Assembly: GCA_037367405.1 (NCBI GenBank)
Contig: JAZKJV010005543.1
Location: forward strand, 124,001-188,000
Length of the DNA stretch: 64,000 bases
Origin: Ottelia alismoides
Lineage: Eukaryota > Streptophyta > Magnoliopsida > Alismatales > Hydrocharitaceae
Direction: 5' to 3'
The notes under the pieces are model-generated. The model searched no databases, was not told the DNA's origin, and saw nothing but the letters and a program-made list of their open reading frames with translations. The translations under genes were made by a program, and so were the position numbers. Positions 1-12,598 of this stretch are shown here, piece after piece. Position 1 is the first letter of the stretch, and every line of letters begins with the position of its first letter.

Positions 1-330
1 TATATGTATACTCTCTCCCTGGATGTGAAAGTACATCTTCCCAGTACCATAATCAGAAACGGCTTTAGCCGTCGCTAGAAAAGGTCGTCCTAATATGATC
101 GGGGTATCTATCACACATTCAGGGACAGTCATGTCCAACACAACGAAGTCCGCAGGGAATTTCAAACCCTGAATGGTGACGATAACATCCTCAATTAATC
201 CCTTAGACCTCTTAACCAATCTATCAGCAAACTGCAAGATCGTTCTGTTTGGTCGAAAACGTCCGAACTCGAATTTTTCGAGTAAGGAAGAAGGAAGGAG
301 ATTAATTGATTATCTGCTATCTAAAAGAGT
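1..330 (-). pseudogene. retropepsin-like protease domain of element 1, decayed
   Basis: The minus-strand translation reads through a segment with SINLLP, LQFADRLVKRSKG, then PADFVVLDM and IILGRPFLATA, which is the conserved order of the protease region of Athila-like gag-pol. The expected active-site triplet just before SINLLP is broken: the frame reads LLDSR followed by a stop codon. The frame continues past the left edge. The equivalent segment in the copy at 22975-23922 is better preserved. The domain assignment is firm; it cannot encode an active enzyme. Confidence 0.8.
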
Positions 331-597
331 GCGATCAAAAGTCTAATCAAGGATCTCACATCTAACATACGGTGCTCCCGTGTCTGATCGCTTGGATGGG
401 AGACGGTTCTGGATGGCATAACAAGTCTACTTTGTCAACATATGAATCTCTGAACAATGGTTGCACGGCCTCTTCTTTCTATGAATTGTAGTTCGCTCTT
501 TAAGTCATTTCTGTAGAAGAGGGATGTGTACCAAGGCTTCCGAAAGAGTGAGCTGAATGGTGAATTTACCAAGCATCTCTTTCGTCAAATCTAACAT

Positions 598-3251
598 CTA
601 AGTCTTTTGGTGATTTTCTATTTTATCTCCTTTTTCCAAGCGGAGGGCTTGGGGAATAGGTATCTGTACATCCTCCTTGTTAGTCTGTACAATAGGAGGA
701 TCAGGAGAAGAAAAAGTTTTTTTTGGAGAACGGGGACTTGCTCGATGTAAATCATCATAAGAAGAATCATGGGATCTAAGATGATCAACTGTCTTATATT
801 TATTTCTCTTTTTGGATTTTCTCTTTTGTACATTTTTATGTTTTTCTATCATCATCACTGTACAGAAAGAATGGTAAAGCAGCAGCAGCGGCATCAGACT
901 CTGGCTGCTTCTCGTCCATCTTGGTGGTATCAACACCACCATCGACGTCCTCAAAGGGAGAGGCAGCATCAGCACCGCCATCATCAGACTCAACTGGCCC
1001 GCTTGTATCAACAGATGTTCCTTCCTTAAGCCTAGTTAAGCCTCCGACTGCTGGCATCCTACTGCTCCTAAGAGAAATAAAATCAGCTTCATCACAGTTA
1101 AGAGAATCATCTGAAACTACCTGTGATTGGAGGGTGGGTTCTGTCAGGTGTACATGCTCTAACTTCCTCTTTAGACTGTTCGGATTTGGCTCTGTCTGAG
1201 TAGAATAGCATATTTACCTTTGACTATCTCTGTAACATGGTTTTTGAATTCATCCATTTCTAGCTTAAAGGCAACGTGTTGGTCGGCTATCAAATTGGAG
1301 AGATATTCTAAAGCTGGGTTATCATGGAAGAGACCATGAGACCCAGATGAGTTGCCTCGGTGATACTGAGGCTGTTGTGGAGCTGACTGCTACTATGGAG
1401 GATAAGACTGTTGATATTGTGATGGATATGAGTTCTGCCTCTACTGAGCTGGCTGGTATTGACGAGGACTAGAATGCTAATGTAATTCTCTTTTCTGCCT
1501 CACTTATGCTTATGCTGGTTGCTGGGAAGAGGCACCTCTAGAAGACCAACAAAACCAGGATGATCACGACGGATCCCTGGTTACTACTGCTGGTTGTACC
1601 AGATCCCACTGACCTCCATCAATGGTTCAGACATCTCAGAATAAGCATGTTGCATAGATGTTAGTGGCTGATCACTCTGGTACACCACCATCTGGGTATC
1701 AGATGATGGTGTATGCTGGTGTTGCAGGTAAGCTGGAGACTGGTGGGTCGGCTCAAAGTGCACATGGTATATGTGTTGAACTGGTGGTTGCGGAAGAATT
1801 CCTCGATCTCTGCTTCCCAAGTCAGCCAATGATCGAGAAGACTACGTGGAATCTGTCTAAAGTTCTTGAAGGCACATGATTTGTGTCTTCATATCACTGA
1901 GGCATCTCTCAAGCTTGTCAATTTTGTCGAGCTTGACCAAATTCTGGCACTTTTTCTTTATGATTTCCATGCGATCCAGCTTCTGACATATGATCCCCAT
2001 ATCAGTTGATGAGGATTCGTAATGTGTACAAATGACAGAAGGAGTCCCCTCAATCTGTGCCACGCGGGAGTGCTAGTGGTAAGTCGGTGGCTTTGTTTGA
2101 GTGTAGAACCGAGTCTGAGACATCGTCGTGTAATTCTCGGCCATCTCTTCGTAGATGGCCTAGACTTGATACTCATGCTTGGAGAAATAATAACCACCAC
2201 AATAGACATTCACCAAGCCCTGTAACTCAGGTGTAAGCCCACAAAAGAAGCTTTGAACTAGATTCGGCTTCGAGATCTCATGGTGTGGCACCTATCTATG
2301 AGCTCTCTGAATCGATCCCATGCCTCATGGAACTACTCGTTCCTGATCATGGTAAATTTGCTTGTCATAGCTCGTGCAACATTCATGCGATCGAGTGGGT
2401 AGTACTTATTCAGATATTCAGTCCTCAACTGCTCCCACATCGATACATATCTCCCTAGATACTTCAGCCAATAGGTTGTTCTATCCACAATGGAGAATGG
2501 AAACACGATCAATTTGACCATGTCCTCGTTCACATATTGATTGTGCATCGTACTATAGATCAACTCAAATTCTTGTAGGTGCACATGCAACTCCTCCATA
2601 GATATCCTGTGAAACTATGGATGGTCTGTGGACGAAGCTCAAAATTGCCACTGATGATAGGGAGACTGATCCATCGATGTGTAGTCGTAGCTCAGGGTTG
2701 TTGAGCTGCTTCATCGTGCAGTTTGGATCTTGTAGAGGTCTCTCTGCTCCATTCTGTTCATCAACCTTAGCTCATGAGATCTCAACGTCAGGAGTCTCTC
2801 TCTAGGCTCTCATCTGCATCAGCTCTGCCTGGACGTCATTCATCAATCTTTCATGCTCCCTTATTTGATTCTACATCTGCTCAATGGACGTTAGCAGACC
2901 ACTGTTGATCGATGCCTGATCGATCACTACCGAAGTAGTCTTCGACTGTTGTGGTCCCTTCCCAGCCATGTCCTCTAGAAAGGGAAAAGAATCCAGATCA
3001 GGTTTTGCCAGGTTGATGTGCAACTGTGGTTGAAAAAGAGGGTTCTCTCGAACCAAGGGTGATGATGATAAATGAGGAGAAGAAGATGGAGAGGGAGAAG
3101 AGCTTCTAAGGTCGTAGTCATGCCTGGAAGATGGAATACGATGAGACTTCAGTTTGGGAAGAGAGACATCCCGAACCGACCTAGATGGATGAGTGGGTAC
3201 TCGAGAGTGCGGATTGATCAGAGTTGACCAAAGTGATCGCCTACCCATCAT
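598..3251 (-). pseudogene. gag remnant of element 1
   Basis: Three broken minus-strand pieces are in gag order. At 2871-3251 a 126-residue N-terminal piece starts with MMGRRSLWSTL and is rich in Ser/Pro. At 2333-2599 an 88-residue capsid-like core contains the LKYLGRY and EYLNKYYP motifs, matching the plant Ty3/Gypsy gag pattern of a short region before a W-x(n)-F/Y-L-x-K/R-Y/F-F/Y stretch. At 1857-2209 there is a charged, Lys-rich piece likely to form a coiled coil. At 598-1057 there is a basic linker toward protease. Frames are interrupted by stops and shifts. No CCHC zinc knuckle was seen. This would package element RNA if intact, but it is plainly dead. Confidence 0.7.
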
Positions 3252-4278
3252 CTTGATAAAACATATGATTGATTATAGATCTAAAAGATAGGGATCACAC
3301 CTCAAAAATCAAACGCAAAGAAAACCCTGGATTCACCAACTCAACCCGATGGTTATCGTAAAAGTTCGGTCGATAATATTTTCGATTTTAGAGTTAATTA
3401 GCAAGCAAGTATTCTCACATATTATGTGAGTTGATAAGTGCCCGAACTTCCCAGAAGACTGTCCCGAGTTCTTACATAGAAATACCTATTCTCAGCCAAT
3501 ATGGGAGTAAGTATGGACCGTTTTCGGCAACCCGAGAGTCCCCACTGAAGAGTAGAGTGATTACTATATGAAATTGGTAATATTCCAAAATTTTGAACTC
3601 TTGCTCTAGCCTTATGGGTCAGCTCTCACTCATAATTTTGGAGAGTACCTGTCAGACATTCGTTGGGGATTGCTCTCCCAAAAATAAGTGGAGTCTGTTA
3701 CGTTTATTTTTAGGGTCAGATAGACTTAGAAGTACCTGATTTATTTTTCAAGTTATCACTTTTTTGAATTTTTTCAAACAACGTCTAACAATTTTTCTTT
3801 TTATTATTTTGACCTAGATGACAAACATACAACTAGGTTGCATGTCCTAAATCTACATACGGAGGTGCAAGCAAAGAAAAATCCAAAAATCCTAAACAAG
3901 CACCTAGCCTCAAAAAACCTGCGGAAAAAAATGTCGAGAAATTGTGATGCGAGAAAACCACGGTGGGTGTCCTGCTCTCCCAAGTGCATGGCACTCGGTG
4001 AAACGGACCCTGAGAAATAGAGAGAGGAAGGTATAAGTCGGGATGCCCTTAAGAGGCCTCTTCTACAAAATAGAAAAACAGGCAAGTGCCCTTAATTTTT
4101 TACAAAGGTTAATACAAAGAAATAAAATCAGTCGGCTTTCTGGTTCTCAGCTGTGCAGCTCTAAATCTATGCTGCACAAATCAGAAACAAATGGATGTGA
4201 AGTGAGAAAAACAAGATGGCGAAACGGAAATGAAGAAACCAAAAACCTAAAGTCTCTACGGTCTGCCCTAGCACTGCC
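3252..4278 (-). other. untranslated leader of element 1
   Basis: Region between the gag start and the primer binding site. It has short frames on both strands (for example 3804-4085 minus and 4043-4342 plus) but none resembles a known protein, and this position in the element is normally non-coding and holds packaging signals. Confidence 0.55.
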
Positions 4279-4296
4279 TCCCCGGCAACGGTGCCA
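4279..4296 (-). other. primer binding site, tRNA-Asp
   Basis: On the minus strand this reads TGGCACCGTTGCCGGGGA, complementary to the 3' end of plant tRNA-Asp except for one position (CACC in place of CGCC). It starts 15 bases inside the proposed LTR end at 4312. Athila-type elements are primed by tRNA-Asp, which supports the lineage call. Confidence 0.9.
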
Positions 4297-4311
4297 TCTA
4301 AAAATCACACC

Positions 4312-7300
4312 TGATCAAAGGATAAAAAGTCCATTGTATTGACCAGGTGGATTTTAACAGAATTTTTTATGTTTTTTATTTAGACTTCTAAATTTTGATG
4401 TATAGTGAAAGTACGAGAGTGTCAAACTCAAGGAGGTAAACTGTGGAAGACTGGGGAAATAGTAGAAAATTAAGGTTTAATGGGTTTCCTAATTTTTGTT
4501 TATTTTTAGGTAATTCTTTATAGATTTTAATTTTTGTGAATTTTATATTCTTTTTATGGTTTTAAGTATTTTGTAACTTTTTTATTTTAGAAAATGTTTT
4601 GTAATTTTTATTTGGTTTTTATTTTGTTACTTTTATGATTTATTTTATTTTCTTATTTTTTATGAATTTTTTAGAGGTTTTTTAGAATTTTTATGAGTTT
4701 TGATTTATTTTTAAGATTGAAAATTAGGTTTTTATTGAAATATGCGAAGTATTTTTATTTTATAAATATTAAACAGTCATAAAATATTTTTATTTTATTT
4801 TTGCCAAAAAGTAGTAGAAATTATCTTTAAAATGATAGGTCGTGCATATTTTGGTGACTTTTATTGAATTAGTTATGAATTTTAAAAGTTTTTATGTCTT
4901 TTAAATTTTTATTGGTTTTAATATTCAATTTCTATTTTGTTTTATGTAAAATATGGTAAAATATAATGTAGGTATTTTTTTCGAATTTTTAAGGTGGTAT
5001 TATTTTTTATGATTTTTTAAAATAGAAAGTGTTTTTCTAATTGATTTAATATTGTATATAGAGTAATAGTAGGTATTTTTATTATATTTTTATATTTTTA
5101 TATTAGGTTTTAAACTTATTTAATATGTATGTAAAAGTATAGGATTTAATATACTGGATAGTGGTATATCTATAATTAATAGAAATTTTGGGGTGTTATG
5201 TGCAAAAAGTCTAGAGTTTACGTGCATGTGCACATACTAGGGGTACGGGACCTGCTCATAATACGCTAAACTATCAGGGGCTCGTCCGCAAAGTTCACAG
5301 AGAATACGTGCTAGGCACGTGCCTCAAGCTATTGAGGAACATGCTGGAAGATTCAAAAAGTTATGGGGGGTTTCTTGCAAAAACGGGGCTTATTGTGAAA
5401 TTGTTCCAAAATATCGCCCGCCTCACGCGAGGTGCACGTGATGAGTCTTGAGCGGTGAGCGGTGGTTTTGAGTGCTTATCAACTGCCCGATTTGATCTAA
5501 TCGGACAGGTACTTTATCGGGTGTTCTTCAAGTGGAGATCTCAAGCGGTCGGATCTTTGCGGAATTTCCAAGCGAGGAATACGATGGCAGTGAGTTCTCG
5601 AGGGATTCAGATGGTCAAGACTCTTTGATTTGTAGGTGCTTCTTGATAGATTATTTCAATAGGTACCAGTAGATGCTGCTTTGATCTGGAGTCGCTATGA
5701 TGGTGCTCGAAATGATTAGGTGCGATAGTGATCATCCTTGATGCTTCATATCTTCAAACGGGATGATGTTTATCATAGCTTGGGACCTACACCTACAGTT
5801 GATCATAAGAAGCTCGAGGGATTGGCCCTCGGCCAAGTGTTAGAGATAAAGGATGGATGACTGCATGTTCTCAGGCAGATGTGAAGGAAGAGAACTCAAG
5901 CTCGGATTAACAGAAATCTGAGATGATCAGGTATGGACTGAATGCGGAGAAGCGAAATTCGATATGTGATGATTTAGGTTGTAATTTTAGATCGAAATAG
6001 AGAGAAAAAAGAGAGATTGACCGAGAAGAGAAAGGATGAGGAGATGAGAAATTGAAGCAGAGAAGAGAAATCGAGGAGAAGACGAGATAGAAGGTCTAAC
6101 ATGGATGTGCGATAGATGGTGTGGAGGAGGTGCGCCTGCGGTCCTAGAGGTGGGAACTCCATAGAATCGTCGCCTCAAATGCGGCGGCGTTGGACCGATG
6201 ATGCTCACGGCGATGAGATCTCGCTGTCACCACTCAACTCTCTCACTCGCTCAACAGAGTTGTCACCTCTCTCGGATCTCGAGGGTGGAGAAGAGGGGAG
6301 AAATGGCAAATACCCTATAAACAGAGGTGGATTAGGGCTTATATTGATGAGGAATCTTGGGAGCCAAGCAAGGAGGTACGGGCACCGAAGGGGTCTATGG
6401 TCACCGGCGAGGTTATTGGGCCACCGACCCAACGACCGGCGGTTGGAGGAGAAGAGGAGAGGCGAAGCGGCGTTGGTGAGAAGGAGGAAGAAGGCGCAAG
6501 GCGGAAGAGGAAGAAGAGAGTAACGAGAGAGAAAGGGAAAGTAAGAGAGAGAAATAAGAAAATAAATAAAATAAAATAAAATAATTAAATAATTAAATAA
6601 TTAAGTAAACAGTTAAATAAGACTAATAAAAGGATTATTTATAATTAATTGATTAAATAATAATAACTAACTCAATAATTTAAATAAATAATTTAATAAT
6701 TAATAATTAATTTAATTTAATAATAAATAAATAAATAACTTTTATTTTAATTTAATGATAAAATATTATTAAAATATATAAATATAATGAAATAACATAG
6801 ATTAAATAAGGTAAAAACTAAAATACATTGTACAATTTATACCAATATGATCTCAAAACCCATATTTTGCATATTAAATCTAATTTTAGCGAAATCAATG
6901 TCATTTGGTTGATAATTAAATAAAAAAACTTTAAAACTGAGTTTGCCCAATTCAGAGTCCATGTGGCTGAGTTATAAGGTCCGAAAATTTTAGGTAATGG
7001 CTTCGTAGCTTTGGGATTTATTGGTATTTTGACTTAAATTATATTTGTATAATTTTTTATTGATTTTTAAAAATATTTTAGAAATGAAATTAAGTTAAAC
7101 AAAGTTACGGTTAATTAATTAGAAAATTGGGAAGTTTCTATATATAGTACATATAGACAACGAGCCCAAACGTCAAAAAACTCACATGTTTTATTCTAAT
7201 AATTTTTTGATATTTTTAATAAATAGTATTAGTTATAAAATGAAGTTTAAAAGTGAGTTTGGTCGATTTGGAATTTTCTATAAATAGTTATGAACCTCGG

Positions 7301-8873
7301 AACTCGGCTTTTACGGCTTTTTCGGTTCATTGTAATATTTTATTTTTATATTGAATATTTTTTATGATATTTTTATATAATCTTTTATATTTTTTGAGAA
7401 ACTTTTGTAAAGAAATTATTTTGAATTGGAATTTTCTTGATGATGAATAAAATAGATGAAATATTTACAATGTGAAAATGTATAAATATATTTTTCTGAT
7501 CTAGATTTTCTGGTATTTTTTATAACTTAGGATCATTATCTCCCCCTACTTATTTATTTTGTCGATCAAGTCAATATTGACCCGGTCTGGGGGTTAGGAT
7601 CAGTCTGTATATTCTATATACATCTTTTTCTTTTATTTTTTCTCTTTATTATTTATTTCAGATAAAATAAATGTTAAATATATAATATTAATAATTGTTA
7701 TTAGAATGTTAATTAGTGGGAATTCGTAATTATTTACATGTATTTTACCAAGGATTTTAGCTAAAATAAAAGAATAAAGGTGATGAATCATATATAGGGG
7801 TGCACATGGATCGGATAAAATCCGTAATGTGATCCAATCCATTGTCATTAGATTAGATCGGTTTGGATTTATAAGTTTAATGGATCGGATCAGATTGAAA
7901 TTTTACAAATCCGTTCATTTATGGATTGGATCAGATTATTGTCAAAATCCAATCCGATCCAATCCGTTAATCCATTGATAAATAATATTATATACTACTT
8001 TATTTATTCTCAATAAAGCATATTATATATTACATTTTATTTGAAAGCTATGTGTAAATATCCAAGCTAGTCTCTTTATAACTTAAACCTATTCCAATTC
8101 AAGTTTTAGTTTACTACACACAACTTGCTGGAAAACCCCTTATCTCATCCTACTAGTTGGTTTAGAAAAAGTAATACCTACCCGCAATGTCCTTTAGGCC
8201 CTTCCAATTTTTCAAACTAAACAAGTTTCTAAAATAATAATACATAAACCTAAACCCACTCAGGACCCATTACAAACAAAACACTCACCTGCGCCACACA
8301 CATCTCCACCCTCAAGTGCACATATATCTCCGTCGGATGTTGACCTTGTCCTAGTTGTGCGCATGCGCAGCTAGGTCTTCCTTGTGCATGCGTAGCTATC
8401 TAGTTGTAGTTCCTATTTGATATATACAAACTTGCAATTTTATTCAAAGTCAATATGATTCTTTTATGATTTCTACGGATCACAAGTATGTTATTTTTAT
8501 TTAGTTATACAATGATCAGTTGTAATAAATTCATAACAAGCATATATGCTTTTGCTTTTCAAAAAAAAATAAGTCAAATTGCTTTCCAAAAATTAACTAT
8601 TCTTTTCTTTACATTTATACATAATCTCAAATTTAGAACCATGATTCGAAAGTCGAGTTCGACTATGCTACAAACTTAATCATAGATTAGGCGAGCATTA
8701 AAAATCCGAACCAATCCGATCCAATCCGTAATCCGATGGATTGGATCGGATTGGATTTGTATGTTTAATGGATTGGATTGGACTGGAAAAATCAAAAATC
8801 CGTTATGTGTGGATTGGACACGGATTAAGCCAAAATCTGATCCAATCCGATCCATGTGCACCCCTATTCATCA
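4312..8873 (-). repeat. 5' LTR of element 1, interrupted
   Basis: On the minus strand the LTR begins at 8873 with TGATGAAT, has a DNA element inserted, resumes with ATATATGATTCATCACC, and ends near 4312 with GATCA. Without the insert it is about 3.5 kb. Its first bases match the start of the LTRs at 51096 and 61109. The U3 part (5480-6560) is the more GC-rich; the 3' part (4312-5210) is a long A/T run that on the minus strand resembles 29168-29880. Frames such as 6116-6523 lie in the GC-rich core and are probably chance. The 4312 end is inferred from TG/CA and the neighbouring primer site. Confidence 0.75.
7795..8866. mobile_element. non-autonomous inverted-repeat DNA element, hAT-like
   Basis: Both ends carry the same inverted repeat: TAGGGGTGCACATGGATC at the left and GATCCATGTGCACCCCTA at the right, followed inward by repeats of GGATCGGATTGGAT and its complement. 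The TAGGGGTG terminus is common in plant hAT-type miniature elements. Length is about 1.07 kb and no transposase frame is present. It sits inside the palindromic tip of the element 1 LTR. No clean 8-bp duplication is visible; a TA dinucleotide flanks the GGGGTGCAC repeat on both sides, so a Mariner-type origin is an alternative. Confidence 0.75.
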
Positions 8874-9689
8874 AGGCTCTGGCACAACGGAGCGAGAGAT
8901 TCGACGTCGGCGAGATCTCGCCTTCCCGCTCCTCACTCTCCTCGCTACAACGAAGTTGATGACCTTGTCACCAGGTCGCCTTCGGAGCTCACTGGGAAAG
9001 AGGTGGTTCTAATGGCGGATTCCTCGAAGATGAGGGAATCCTATGGTTTATATAGAGAAGATGGAGTGATGACCACGCAAGGTGGTCTGGTCACCGCCGA
9101 CGAAGGAGGGGATCAAGGTAGTTGGAGGAATGGTGGTGGAGTAAGTTAGCTATATCCAGGGAGCATACTAAGTATCATACAATATAGATACAATAACTTG
9201 TAATTAGTAATATGATTACTTTATTTTACATGATTACTTTATTTTATATAGGCCAGCAATATGTTACATGGGTCTACGTTAAAAGTCCTCACATATACAA
9301 CAATATATTATGTAAAATATAATAACTAATGGTATTTGAATATTATCTAATTTTATTTGGTGAGAAGATAACAGAAAAAGTATAGTAATACCACATTAAA
9401 AAACACAGCGAAATTTAGTCTCACTAGTTATTAAAAAACTTTGTAAATCCTAACAGTGGTGGTCTGGTGGATTATAAGTTAAGGGGAAAACAGTAATAAT
9501 ATACATTGAGACGGGGGGGAAATATGAAGCACATACAACACAATGAAGAAAAAAGTTAGTAATTCGATAAAATGGCCGGAGGTAAGACTACAAATAACTC
9601 TTGGAAAATAGTGCCTCTTGATTTTTTTCACATAAATTTATGTGATATTTATTTAAATCCTTAGAAAACCGGATGCTTGTGATTGCATC
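8874..9689. other. no recognised gene
   Basis: Flank of element 1. The first 280 bases are GC-rich with overlapping short plus-strand frames that match nothing known. A 19-base direct repeat, ATGATTACTTTATTTTA plus two bases, occurs twice at about 9209-9247. The rest is A/T-rich and featureless. Confidence 0.5.
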
Positions 9690-9842
9690 CTTTAAATTTT
9701 GTATATTTGTATCCACATTTGTATTAGTCAAAATATGAGAGATTATATTTGCATTTGTAATTATAGGATTTTATATTTCAATATTTGTATTCATATTCGT
9801 ATTCGTCAGATGGAAAATGCATCCATATCCTCTAGAATATAT
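9690..9842. repeat. relic of the GGATACGAATA-type DNA element
   Basis: The segment has runs such as GTATTCATATTCGTATTCGT followed by CAGATGGAAAATGCATCC and ATATCCTCTAGAAT. The same order occurs near the right end of the better preserved element at 44844-45559 (CGTATTCGCCAGATAC, then AAAATGGCATCCACATCCTC). It is a decayed partial copy without recognisable ends. Confidence 0.6.
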
Positions 9843-11459
9843 TTACTGGTTAAAGATCTGTGGTTCAGTTAATTTAATCAATAACGTGGCTACAAATTAA
9901 GTTGCGGTTTATGGAAGATGAACTCACCCCAATTGTAAAGCGAAAATTCACCAACTGTCGTTGAACTCATACGTTGATGGTTAAATCGATACTGCGTGTA
10001 TTCGATCCCAATAAAAAGCGAACTTGAAGTTGCATCGATCTGTCAGGAGTAGCAGTTGCAACGGAAATAAAGCTCCAGATTAAGATAACGAAAACCATGC
10101 TATATATTGCTTCATGATCTTTTAAAGGGGTCGTTGACTCGTTGAAATCATCGGATTCCTGATCGAAAAAGAGGTTCTTCGTTTCACATGACGATGGGCA
10201 AGCAGATTAACAGAAACGTCAGGTCAGGATCCTTGTGACAATATCGATCACAACGGAAGCAACAAAGAGAACATATTTGAGAAATGGTTTTGAGGAAATC
10301 AAGGGGAGCATGTCACGTGTATTTGATGATGGGCTTGCAATAAGTGCAGGGAATATGTTATCCTCTGGGACTGTACGTACAAATGGAGTTGGAGGTACTC
10401 ATTTAATTCTCAAACAAGAAAGATGCGTCGTCTTAATTGCTTGGTAGTTCCCTGTGGGATCGACCGAACGATATCCCTATCAGATCATCCAACAGATAAG
10501 AGAGCCTTCCGACTGGATTCTAAACCTCTGGAAATTACTTTACAAATGCCATTTGCTTTCGAGGATAGGGATAAGAAGGTGAGCAGTTTCCTCGCATGTT
10601 CCTTCCACATGAGCAGCCTAAACACCCGGTTTTCAATCCAAACTTTTTGTTTTTTTTCTGTTGGACTAGTCATTTGCGATTTAAATTTGATTGGCATGCT
10701 CAAGGATGGATCACGTAAACCAAATTAACGAGTTCAGTGGCCAAGTTAATTAGAGAAGGATGTCAGCGAACTCCCTCCGAATTTTGAATCATATTAGATG
10801 GATGGCATCTTAACAAACTCGAAACTACTGCCAGGATGAGTTCTTAAGATTGAGAATCATAAAAAAACTAAACTTCTGTCTTAATTATTTTTGTTATTTC
10901 TTGTATTTTTTACTTTATTAATATTTTATTAACATTATATTATTAATATAAAATAAAAAATAAATTTTATCAAAAATTAAAATAATTTAAATTAATTGAT
11001 TGATTAATTATATATGTATAATATATAATTACCCCATAACCTTGAGTAATTTCGTAATTACTCCAGAAACCCTCGATAATCACGAATTACATACAAGACC
11101 TTGAGTAATGCTTAACTCTTACACCCATAACCCCGTGTTAAGTTCCATCCAATTTCCCGTTAACTATAACGGTATCCGTCAGGCTTTTTATATTTTATAC
11201 CCTTTAACTTTTAATTATTTACAAAAAAACCACTATCACCTTCCTCCTCCCCCCTCTTCATCCTCCAAGCAGCACCCATCTCCTCCGACCACCTCCTCCC
11301 CTTCGTCCTCCAAGCAACACCCACCTCCTCCAACCTCCGTTGACAAGCCTCAGGTCGAATATGAGCCCCAGGTCGGATATGAGCCCCCAGCTCCTGGTCG
11401 AGCTTGCCGCCCCCCTCCTGCCCCAAGTCAGAGATCCCCCTGGATTACTTTACTTTATT
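9843..11459. other. unassigned DNA with an unrecognised open region
   Basis: Plus-strand frames at 10235-10447 (70 codons) and 10423-10728 (101 codons) overlap in different frames. The second reads CGIDRTISLSDHPTDKRAF near its start, and GTGAGC at 10578 could be a splice donor. I do not recognise the product; this may be a gene relic or part of a transposon leader. The remainder is A/T-rich. A Pro/Ser-rich frame at 11108-11461 looks like low-complexity sequence. Confidence 0.35.
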
Positions 11460-11515
11460 AAAAATTAAAGTAATTTAAAATTAATTGATTGATTTATTAT
11501 ATATGTATAATATAT
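10905..11515. repeat. diverged direct repeat pair
   Basis: The block at about 10905-11030 (TTTACTTTATTA, then AATTGATTGATTAATTATAT, then ATGTATAATATATA) recurs at about 11447-11515 with the same order and few changes. The roughly 400 bases between them are not repeated. This could flank an inserted segment or be a local duplication. Confidence 0.5.
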
Positions 11516-12593
11516 ATATGATTCTTTATATATAACTGTTGTTTATTTAGCTAAAATTTATTATCAAATTATTTATTAAAGTGTTTAATTTATTTAATTA
11601 TTTAATTTATCTATTGTGTATTTATTTATTATTTATTTATTATTAGGGTTGACCGGTCAACCCTCTTCTTTTTCTCCACAACTCATCTTCTTCCTCTCGA
11701 GCTTCTTCTTTGTTCCCATCACCACCTTCTCTTCTTCTTTCCTCTTCCTCCTCTCTTCATTGTCGTCGTCCTAACTGCCCAACGACATGGGTGGTTCCAA
11801 ATCGTTTCTCCAACAACATCATCGCATTGAGGATCAATTCTGAGAATCATCTGGACATGAAGTTTCAGTCTCAACCAGGAGATAACACATTAGCACCTCC
11901 ACTGTAAATCGAAGCTTGCATCCTCGATCAGAATCGCCTCCACCGCATTCCAGGCAATTTGGGGAAGAACAATACCCCCTCTAGATTGAAGCAGATCCAT
12001 TCGATCTTCATCGATCGGAATGCAGATCGAGAGTAGGTTGCACGAGCCCTGGCCTGAGTCTCATCGATGTGAGAAGAGCATCACTGGAAGTGTCGATCAC
12101 AACATTCAGATCAAATGAAGCACCACTGCTTGGAGCTCCATTCGAATTGGGGACGAACTCAGCAAACAATAGTCGTCCGATCATTCGAGATCGGACGATC
12201 CAGAATCCAAAGCAGGCCGCTGCTTAATAGAGCTGCACATGCTCCGCACGAGCGTCTTAGATATTTTGTGCTTTTTGCTTTCTATATCACGAACATGTCC
12301 CTGTTGAGCTCCATACACGTGAGCCCACACGTGCTCACTATGAGCTTTGCATATAACCACCCTAAATATTTCTTATTTGTTAACAGCTCCAGGTATAGTA
12401 GCCTGCACGTGGTCAAGAACGCGTGTTGTTGTTATATTACGTGCGAGCCCCCGTTGTTTTCCATTTTTTGCACACGCTCCATATTTCTAGAAAATAGAAA
12501 AAGATCCATGTATATGGTATAAATAAATAGTATTATATACATACTAAATGACATACTAATAATAAAAAATACATAAAATGCGTAGAACTATAC
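11460..12593 (+). repeat. probable left part of an older LTR split by element 2
   Basis: Element 2 begins at 12599 with a target duplication, and the DNA resuming on its far side (29168-30429) looks like the 3' half of a plus-strand Athila-like LTR. The left half should therefore end at 12593. This stretch has GTTGACCGGTCAACCC, pyrimidine-rich GC-rich sequence and CACGTG motifs, as the U3 regions of the other LTRs here do. Its true start was not found. Confidence 0.35.
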
Positions 12594-12598
12594 TATAT
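12594..12598. other. target site duplication, left copy (TATAT)
   Basis: TATAT directly precedes the TG end of the LTR at 12599. The matching TATAT at 29163-29167 follows the CA end at 29162. Five bases is the expected length for Ty3/Gypsy integration, so the pair defines the outer limits of element 2. A/T simplicity of the site slightly weakens it. Confidence 0.8.

Larger units (their letters stand above)
1..8873 (-). mobile_element. Athila-like Ty3/Gypsy LTR retrotransposon, 5' portion (element 1)
   Basis: Read on the minus strand this is a 5' LTR, a tRNA-Asp primer site, a leader, gag remnants and the start of pol (protease), which runs off the left edge. The order LTR, primer site, gag, protease and the similarity of its protease and gag to those of the copy near 21-24 kb place it in the plant Athila lineage of Ty3/Gypsy; the lineage call is from family knowledge, the order is seen directly. 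Stops and frameshifts break all reading frames, so it is not autonomous. The other LTR and its target duplication lie outside the window. A separate DNA element is inserted in the outer tip of the LTR. Confidence 0.85.

Noticed and set aside
6116..6523. 135-codon plus-strand frame
   Set aside because: Located in the GC-rich part of the element 1 LTR; Arg/Glu-rich from purine-rich DNA and without a known domain.
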